Positions 5,025 through 8,994 of a stretch of 8,994 nt of DNA are shown here, one piece after another; within the stretch, counting starts at the first letter, position 1, and every line of letters begins with the position of its first letter. Made by a program: the position numbers and the translations under genes. Source of the DNA: Pseudomonadota bacterium (GTDB lineage: Bacteria > Pseudomonadota > Alphaproteobacteria > Acetobacterales > Acetobacteraceae); contig JAJZVS010000146.1 of NCBI GenBank assembly GCA_021845555.1, forward strand, positions 1-8,994. The letters run 5' to 3'. The notes below the pieces were generated by a model that searched no databases, had not been told where the DNA came from, and worked only from the letters and a program-made list of their open reading frames with translations.

Positions 5025-5507
5025 ATGCCCGCAGTAACCGCCCCGGCCCACCAGAAAGGCGATTTCTTCGTCGATTACGAGGAAAAGAAATTCGAGGACG
5101 TGAAGGCCGAACCTGGCGAGAAAGCCCTTGTCACGTTCCATACCGTCGCCTTCGAGGGCTCGATCGGCTTCGTGAACCTGCTGCAGGCCACGCGCTTGTT
5201 GCGCAAGGGGTTCGAGACCTCGGTGCTGCTCTACGGCCCGGGCGTCACGCTCGGCGTGCAGCGCGGCTTTCCCAAATTGGGCGATGAAGCCTTTCCCGGC
5301 CATCAGAACTTCAACAACCAGATCACCAAGTTCATGGCCGAGGGCGGCAAGGTCTATGCCTGCCGCTTCGCCTTGCAGGCGCTTTACGGCCACGGCGAAC
5401 CCTCGCTGATTCCGGGCATCACGCCGATCAATCCGCTCGACGTGCTTGACCTGATCCTGCTGCACCGGCGGAACGACGCCTTCGTGCTCGACACCTGGAC
5501 GCTCTGA
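5025..5507 (+). CDS. nitB: NitB, MSMEG_0572/Sll0783-type nitrogen starvation protein of Nit1C cluster
   Basis: This 160-residue protein is the first gene of the nitrilase cluster. Its biochemical role is unknown. It resembles the conserved MSMEG_0572-type proteins found only beside these nitrilases. From about residue 34 the pattern looks like a DsrE/DsrF-like alpha/beta fold: a strand ALVTFHTVAF, a helix GFVNLLQATRLLRKGF, a strand SVLLYGPGV, a helix near 94-106, then strand VYAC with C113 at the place where DsrE-type proteins carry a reactive cysteine. C113 is the only cysteine. The C-terminus (PGITPINPLDVLDLILLHRR) is compatible with the final strand and helix. The fold assignment is my inference. 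No signal peptide or membrane segment is seen, so it is cytoplasmic. Eight bases separate it from nitC. Confidence 0.82.
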   Translation: MPAVTAPAHQKGDFFVDYEEKKFEDVKAEPGEKALVTFHTVAFEGSIGFVNLLQATRLLRKGFETSVLLYGPGVTLGVQRGFPKLGDEAFPGHQNFNNQITKFMAEGGKVYACRFALQALYGHGEPSLIPGITPINPLDVLDLILLHRRNDAFVLDTWTL

Positions 5508-5515
5508 GCCGGACG

Positions 5516-6556
5516 ATGGCCGGGCCCCACGCCGTCCGTGTCGCCGCCGTCCAGATCGCCCCGGATCTCGACAGTGGGCATGCCACGCTCGAACGCGTTC
5601 TCGCGGCGATCACGGACGCCGCGACTCAGGGCGCGCAACTGGTCGCATTTCCGGAAACCTTCGTACCCTGGTATCCATATTTCTCCTTCGTCATGCCGCC
5701 AGTACTCTCGGGTGCGGAGCATTTGCGGCTCTACGAACACGCCGTCACCGTGCCCGGACCGGTCACAGAGGCGGTCGCGGCGGCGGCGCGGCGGCACCGG
5801 ATCGTCGTCGTGCTCGGCGTCAACGAGCGGGATCACGGCACGCTCTACAACACCCAGCTGGTGTTCGATGCGGACGGCACGCTGGTCCTCGGGCGGCGCA
5901 AGATCACACCAACCTTCCACGAGCGCATGATCTGGGGCCAGGGCGACGGCTCGGGCCTGCGCGTGGTCGAAACCGCCGCCGGGCGTGTGGGCGCGTTGGC
6001 CTGCTGGGAGCACTACAACCCGCTCGCCCGCTACGCGCTGATGGCGCGGCACGAGGAAATCCACGTCGCGCAGTTTCCCGGCGCGCTGGTCGGCCCGATC
6101 TTCGCCGACCAGATCGAGGTGACGATCCGTCACCATGCCCTCGAATCCGGCTGTTTCGTGGTGAACGCGACCGGCTGGCTGACCGAGGCACAGGTCGCGC
6201 GGATCTCACCCGACCCCAAGCTGCGCAAGGCGCTGACCGGAGGCTGCCTGACCGCGATCATCGCGCCCGATGGCAGCCACGTGGTGCCGCCGCTGCGCGA
6301 GGGCGAGGGCATCGTGGTCGCCGACCTCGACCTCACGCTGATCACCAAGCGCAAGCGGATGATGGACTCCGTCGGCCATTACGCGCGGCCGGAACTGCTC
6401 AGCCTTCACCTCGACGACCGCCCGGCGACGCCGCTGCGTGGCATCGCGCCGGCCCATCCCATCCGGAGATCCGACAATGAATCCGACCCCGCCACCGGAC
6501 ATGCCGACACGGACCCTGATCACGGCCCTTCAGTCCTTCGGCGTGCGACTGGCTGA
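5516..6556 (+). CDS. nitC: Nitrilase, Nit1C cluster type (Sll0784/Nit6803-like)
   Basis: This 346-residue enzyme of the carbon-nitrogen hydrolase superfamily has the complete triad: E47 (FPETFVPWYPY), K129 (RRKITPTFHERMIWG) and C163 (ALACWEHYNP). Each is six residues earlier than in Synechocystis Nit6803 (Glu53, Lys135, Cys169, from memory). The CWEH motif is typical of true nitrilases, which hydrolyse a nitrile to the carboxylic acid plus ammonia through a cysteine thioimidate. The physiological substrate in this cluster is unsettled: Nit1C is needed for cyanide assimilation in pseudomonads, while purified relatives take various nitriles. The conserved domain ends near MMDSVGHYARPELLSL; the last 25 or so residues are low-complexity and run 80 bp into nitD. 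The start has only a weak ribosome binding site, so translational coupling to nitB is likely. Confidence 0.93.
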   Translation: MAGPHAVRVAAVQIAPDLDSGHATLERVLAAITDAATQGAQLVAFPETFVPWYPYFSFVMPPVLSGAEHLRLYEHAVTVPGPVTEAVAAAARRHRIVVVLGVNERDHGTLYNTQLVFDADGTLVLGRRKITPTFHERMIWGQGDGSGLRVVETAAGRVGALACWEHYNPLARYALMARHEEIHVAQFPGALVGPIFADQIEVTIRHHALESGCFVVNATGWLTEAQVARISPDPKLRKALTGGCLTAIIAPDGSHVVPPLREGEGIVVADLDLTLITKRKRMMDSVGHYARPELLSLHLDDRPATPLRGIAPAHPIRRSDNESDPATGHADTDPDHGPSVLRRATG

Positions 6557-7601
6557 TCCGCGCGCGGGCCTCGCCGGCCGGCGGGGCGGCGCCGGCCCCT
6601 CGGACCACAAGCCGATGACGATCGATGGCACCACCGTCATGGTGCCCGTGCACAATGCGCCGGCCTTCGACAGCCCGTTCCTCGTCGAACCGCCGGATGC
6701 GAACGGGCGCGGCCGCCTCCTGCGCGATGGCGTGCCGGTGGGAACGGTGAGTTTTCCCTCCACCCCGCGCTTCTATGCGCTGACCACCGGTGATGGCGTG
6801 CCCTATCATCACATCGCGACCCTGCACGGGCGCGACGTTCTCGCGACCACCGTGTTGCAGGAGTGCGTGCGCTACCGCTCGCGGCGAAAGACCTGCCAGT
6901 TCTGCGCCATCGGCCAGTCGCTCGCCGCGGGCCGCACGATCGCGCGCAAGACGCCGGAGCAGCTCGCCGAGGTCGCGAGGGCGGCGGTGGAACTCGACGG
7001 CGTGCGGCACATGGTCATGACGACCGGCACGCCGCCCGCGCGCGACCGCGGCGCGGCGATTCTCGCGGACAGTGCGGCCGCGGTGAAGGCCGCGGTCGAC
7101 CTGCCCATCCAGGGGCAGTGCGAGCCGCCCGACGAGGATGCCTGGTTCGCCCGGCTGCGCGGCGCCGGCATCGATTCGCTCGGGATGCATCTGGAGGCGG
7201 TGACCGAACCGGTGCGGCAGCGGATCATGCCGGGCAAGGCGGACGTGCCGGTCGCGCGGTATATGCGGGCCTTCGAGGCGGCGGTGCCGGTGTTCGGCCG
7301 GGGCCAGGTCTCGACCTACATCCTCGCCGGGCTCGGCGATTCGGTCGACGACATCCTCGCCATGTGCCGCCGGCTGACGGCGATCGGCGTCTATCCCTTC
7401 GTCGTGCCGTTCGTCCCGATCGCGGGCACGCCGCTGGAAAGCCATCCCTCGCCGCCGCCGGCGTTCATCGACGCGATCCTTGCGCCGCTGGCGGACATGC
7501 TGGCCGGAGCCGGGCTGTCCGCTGCCGCGGTGAAGGCCGGTTGCGCGCGCTGCGGCGCGTGCTCGGCGCTGCGGAACTACGAGGCCGCGGGGGCATCATG
7601 A
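6477..7601 (+). CDS. nitD: Radical SAM protein of Nit1C cluster (MSMEG_0568 family)
   Basis: A 374-residue protein with a radical-SAM-type Fe-S motif of unusual spacing, CX9CX2C: C130, C140 and C143 in ECVRYRSRRKTCQFCAIG. The spacing is shared by its family but differs from the canonical CX3CX2C. A second cluster of cysteines, CARCGAC (C356, C359, C362), lies at the C-terminus and could hold an auxiliary cluster or metal. Radical SAM enzymes cleave S-adenosylmethionine to start radical chemistry; this one has no known substrate. The start is set at ATG 6477 with GGAG at 6465-6468, 8 nt away; ATG 6501 is an alternative, and the open frame extends upstream to 6438. It overlaps the end of nitC by 80 bp and nitE by ATGA. 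The N-terminal motif TLITALQSFGVRLADP is typical of the family. Confidence 0.9.
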   Translation: MNPTPPPDMPTRTLITALQSFGVRLADPRAGLAGRRGGAGPSDHKPMTIDGTTVMVPVHNAPAFDSPFLVEPPDANGRGRLLRDGVPVGTVSFPSTPRFYALTTGDGVPYHHIATLHGRDVLATTVLQECVRYRSRRKTCQFCAIGQSLAAGRTIARKTPEQLAEVARAAVELDGVRHMVMTTGTPPARDRGAAILADSAAAVKAAVDLPIQGQCEPPDEDAWFARLRGAGIDSLGMHLEAVTEPVRQRIMPGKADVPVARYMRAFEAAVPVFGRGQVSTYILAGLGDSVDDILAMCRRLTAIGVYPFVVPFVPIAGTPLESHPSPPPAFIDAILAPLADMLAGAGLSAAAVKAGCARCGACSALRNYEAAGAS

Positions 7602-8146
7602 TCATCGAGCCGTTTCCACCCTTTCGCGCCGCGCATTTCCGGATCAAGCAGGCAGACGATGCCTGGGAACATCGCGGTGCCGCCGCCTTGCGGCGCCTGG
7701 TTTTCTGCAAGGAGCAGCGGATCTTCCGCGACGACGACCGCGACGCGATCGACGATGAAGCGACCACGCTGATCGCGTTCGACTATGTCGGCGTCGCTGC
7801 CGGCGATGTGATCGGCACCGTGCGGATCCACGAAGCCGAGCCCGGCATCTGGTGGGGGTCGCGGCTCGCCGTCGCGCCGGCCTACCGCCGGGTCGGCGCG
7901 TTGGGAACGGCGCTAATCCGCCTCGCGGTCGGCACCGCGCGCGGGCGCGGCTGCACGCGCTTCCATGCCCATGTGCAGGCGCAGAACGGCCCGCTGTTCA
8001 CGCGCCTTCACTGGCGCACGCGCGGCGCATTGTCGCTCCATGGCCACCCGCATCTGGAGATGGAAGCCGATCTCGATCACTACCCGCCGGTGATCGACGC
8101 GGCGTCCGTCGCCGGATGGCACGCCACCGCGCGGATCGCGGCATGA
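7598..8146 (+). CDS. nitE: GNAT-family N-acetyltransferase of Nit1C cluster (MSMEG_0567 N-terminal/Sll0786 type)
   Basis: This 182-residue protein has a GNAT fold. An N-terminal helix and strand carry RRLVFCKEQRIFRDDDRDAID (residues 32-52), then come a central strand with DVIGTVRIHE, the acetyl-CoA loop VAPAYRRVGALGTALIRLAV (92-111) and a final strand RFHAHVQAQN. The first segment also recalls autoinducer-synthase-type GNATs. The loop reads RRVGALGTAL, one residue longer than the common R/QxxGxG/A pattern. The acyl acceptor is unknown. In mycobacteria the equivalent domain is fused to the AIR-synthase-related domain; here the two are separate genes, as in cyanobacteria, joined by ATGA at 8143-8146. 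It begins in an ATGA overlap with nitD. Codon use matches the rest of the operon and the gene looks intact. Confidence 0.88.
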   Translation: MIIEPFPPFRAAHFRIKQADDAWEHRGAAALRRLVFCKEQRIFRDDDRDAIDDEATTLIAFDYVGVAAGDVIGTVRIHEAEPGIWWGSRLAVAPAYRRVGALGTALIRLAVGTARGRGCTRFHAHVQAQNGPLFTRLHWRTRGALSLHGHPHLEMEADLDHYPPVIDAASVAGWHATARIAA

Positions 8147-8994
8147 ACACGGGCGGCCTCGCGCTCGGCGACCTCGCCGCGAAGCTGGGCGCCGGCGTCG
8201 GCTTCGCGCAGAAGGCCGATATCGCCGAAGCCGGGCAGCGGCTCGGCCTGTCTGCGGCCGGGCCGATCGGCGTCGGCGACGACTGCGCCGCGATCCCGGA
8301 TGGTGACGGGTTCCTGCTCTTCGCGATCGAAGGGTTCATGGAAAGCTTCGTTGCGGCCGATCCCTGGTTCGCCGGCTGGTGCGGCATGATGGTCAATCTC
8401 TCGGATATCGCCGCCATGGGGGGACGGCCGCTGGCGGTGACCGACGCGGTCTGGAGCGATGGCGCCGGACGCGGCGCCCTGGTGCTGGACGGGCTGCGCG
8501 CGGCCTCGGAGGCCTATCGCGTACCGGTCGTGGGCGGGCATACGAACTTTCATGCGCCCGGATTGCGCTTCGCGGCCTCGGTACTCGGGCGCGCGAAGCG
8601 GCTGCTGACGAGTTTCGACGCGAGGCCGGGCCAGGTTCTGCTCGCGGCGATCGATCTTCGCGGGCGATGGCGCGACCCGTTCCCGCACTGGGACGCCGCG
8701 ACGGGCGCGCCACCGGGACGGCTGCGTGCCGATCTCGGCATCCTGGCGGAGATCGCGGAGGCGGGGTTGAGCGCCGTCGGCAAGGATATCAGCGGCGCGG
8801 GGCTGGTGGGCACGGCGGCGATGCTGGCCGAGACCTCCGGCGTCGGGCTGGCGATCGACATCGACCTCATCCCCGCGCCGGCGGATGCCGACCCGCTGCG
8901 CTGGCTTTCCGCCTTTCCCAGCTTCGGGTTCCTGATCGCCGCGGAGCGCGAAGCGGCGCCGTCGATCGTCTCCCGGTTCACGTCGCGCGGGATC
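8143..8994 (+). CDS. nitF: AIR synthase-related protein of Nit1C cluster, 3' end outside window (Sll0787 type)
   Basis: The frame stays open from ATG 8143 to the window edge (284 residues seen), so the gene is incomplete here. It belongs to the PurM/HypE/SelD/ThiL ATP-binding superfamily. The N-terminal GVGDDCAAIP motif (43-52) resembles the phosphate/metal-binding loop of the family; the central block MVNLSDIAAMGGRPLAVTDA (about 85-104) is the second signature, and KDISGAGLVGTAAMLAETSG is the family's C-terminal glycine-rich segment. Members use ATP to activate an amide or carboxyl oxygen as a phosphate. Its substrate is not known. The call is based on these motifs, its overlap with nitE and the conserved gene order. 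The missing part is likely short, about 30-50 residues, judging by typical family length. Confidence 0.88.
   Translation, partial: MNTGGLALGDLAAKLGAGVGFAQKADIAEAGQRLGLSAAGPIGVGDDCAAIPDGDGFLLFAIEGFMESFVAADPWFAGWCGMMVNLSDIAAMGGRPLAVTDAVWSDGAGRGALVLDGLRAASEAYRVPVVGGHTNFHAPGLRFAASVLGRAKRLLTSFDARPGQVLLAAIDLRGRWRDPFPHWDAATGAPPGRLRADLGILAEIAEAGLSAVGKDISGAGLVGTAAMLAETSGVGLAIDIDLIPAPADADPLRWLSAFPSFGFLIAAEREAAPSIVSRFTSRGI

Noticed and set aside
6399..7445. Minus-strand open frame of 348 codons opposite nitD
   Set aside because: It runs antisense through the conserved radical SAM gene; Arg/His-rich translation with no motif.
6863..7597. Long upstream extension of the nitE frame
   Set aside because: The frame is open back to 6863 only because it is a shadow of nitD; GNAT similarity begins at ATG 7598, which overlaps the nitD stop.
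1..8994. tRNA, rRNA, CRISPR, insertion sequence or integrase
   Set aside because: No cloverleaf, spaced repeat array, transposase-like protein or terminal inverted repeats were recognised by eye.

Overview
The window is GC-rich coding DNA with the dense, overlapping operon style of an alphaproteobacterium; protein resemblance and codon use fit that class, perhaps Rhizobiales or Rhodospirillales, but no marker gene is present to fix the genus. It holds two nitrogen-scavenging modules that meet tail to tail.

Positions 1-3123 (+ strand) form a biuret/carboxybiuret utilisation operon. It contains the 3' end of an allophanate hydrolase (atzF), a biuret amidohydrolase of the isochorismatase-like cysteine hydrolase family (biuH), and the translationally coupled set atzG-atzE-atzH: small GatC-like partner, GatA-like 1-carboxybiuret amidase, and 1,3-dicarboxyurea decarboxylating amidohydrolase. 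Together they supply both known routes to allophanate: biuret directly through BiuH, and carboxybiuret through AtzEG then AtzH. AtzF then breaks allophanate down to ammonia and CO2. No cyanuric acid hydrolase (atzD) is visible, so the natural substrate could be biuret or a related ureide.

Positions 3124-3325 are a convergent junction with two small GC-rich hairpins and a weak match to the N-terminus of a UreD-type urease accessory protein, possibly a decayed remnant.

Positions 3326-4711 (- strand) encode a MocR-type regulator (GntR winged helix plus PLP aminotransferase-like domain). It is divergent from positions 5025-8994 (+ strand), a Nit1C cluster in the order nitB, nitC (nitrilase), nitD (radical SAM), nitE (GNAT acetyltransferase) and nitF (AIR-synthase-related, cut by the window end). 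Nit1C clusters are conserved across distant bacteria and are linked to nitrogen starvation and cyanide assimilation. The chemistry of all members except the nitrilase is unresolved.

The divergent intergenic region (4712-5024) is the most information-rich non-coding stretch. It is a strikingly AT-rich island holding an 18/21-identical direct repeat 169 bp apart, a phased nonamer repeat, a 16-bp inverted repeat, a plausible sigma-70 promoter for the MocR gene and a near-consensus sigma-54 promoter for nitB. This suggests nitrogen control through sigma-54 combined with ligand-dependent control by the MocR protein. This arrangement, and the unexplained chemistry of NitB/D/E/F, are the best candidates for new biology here.
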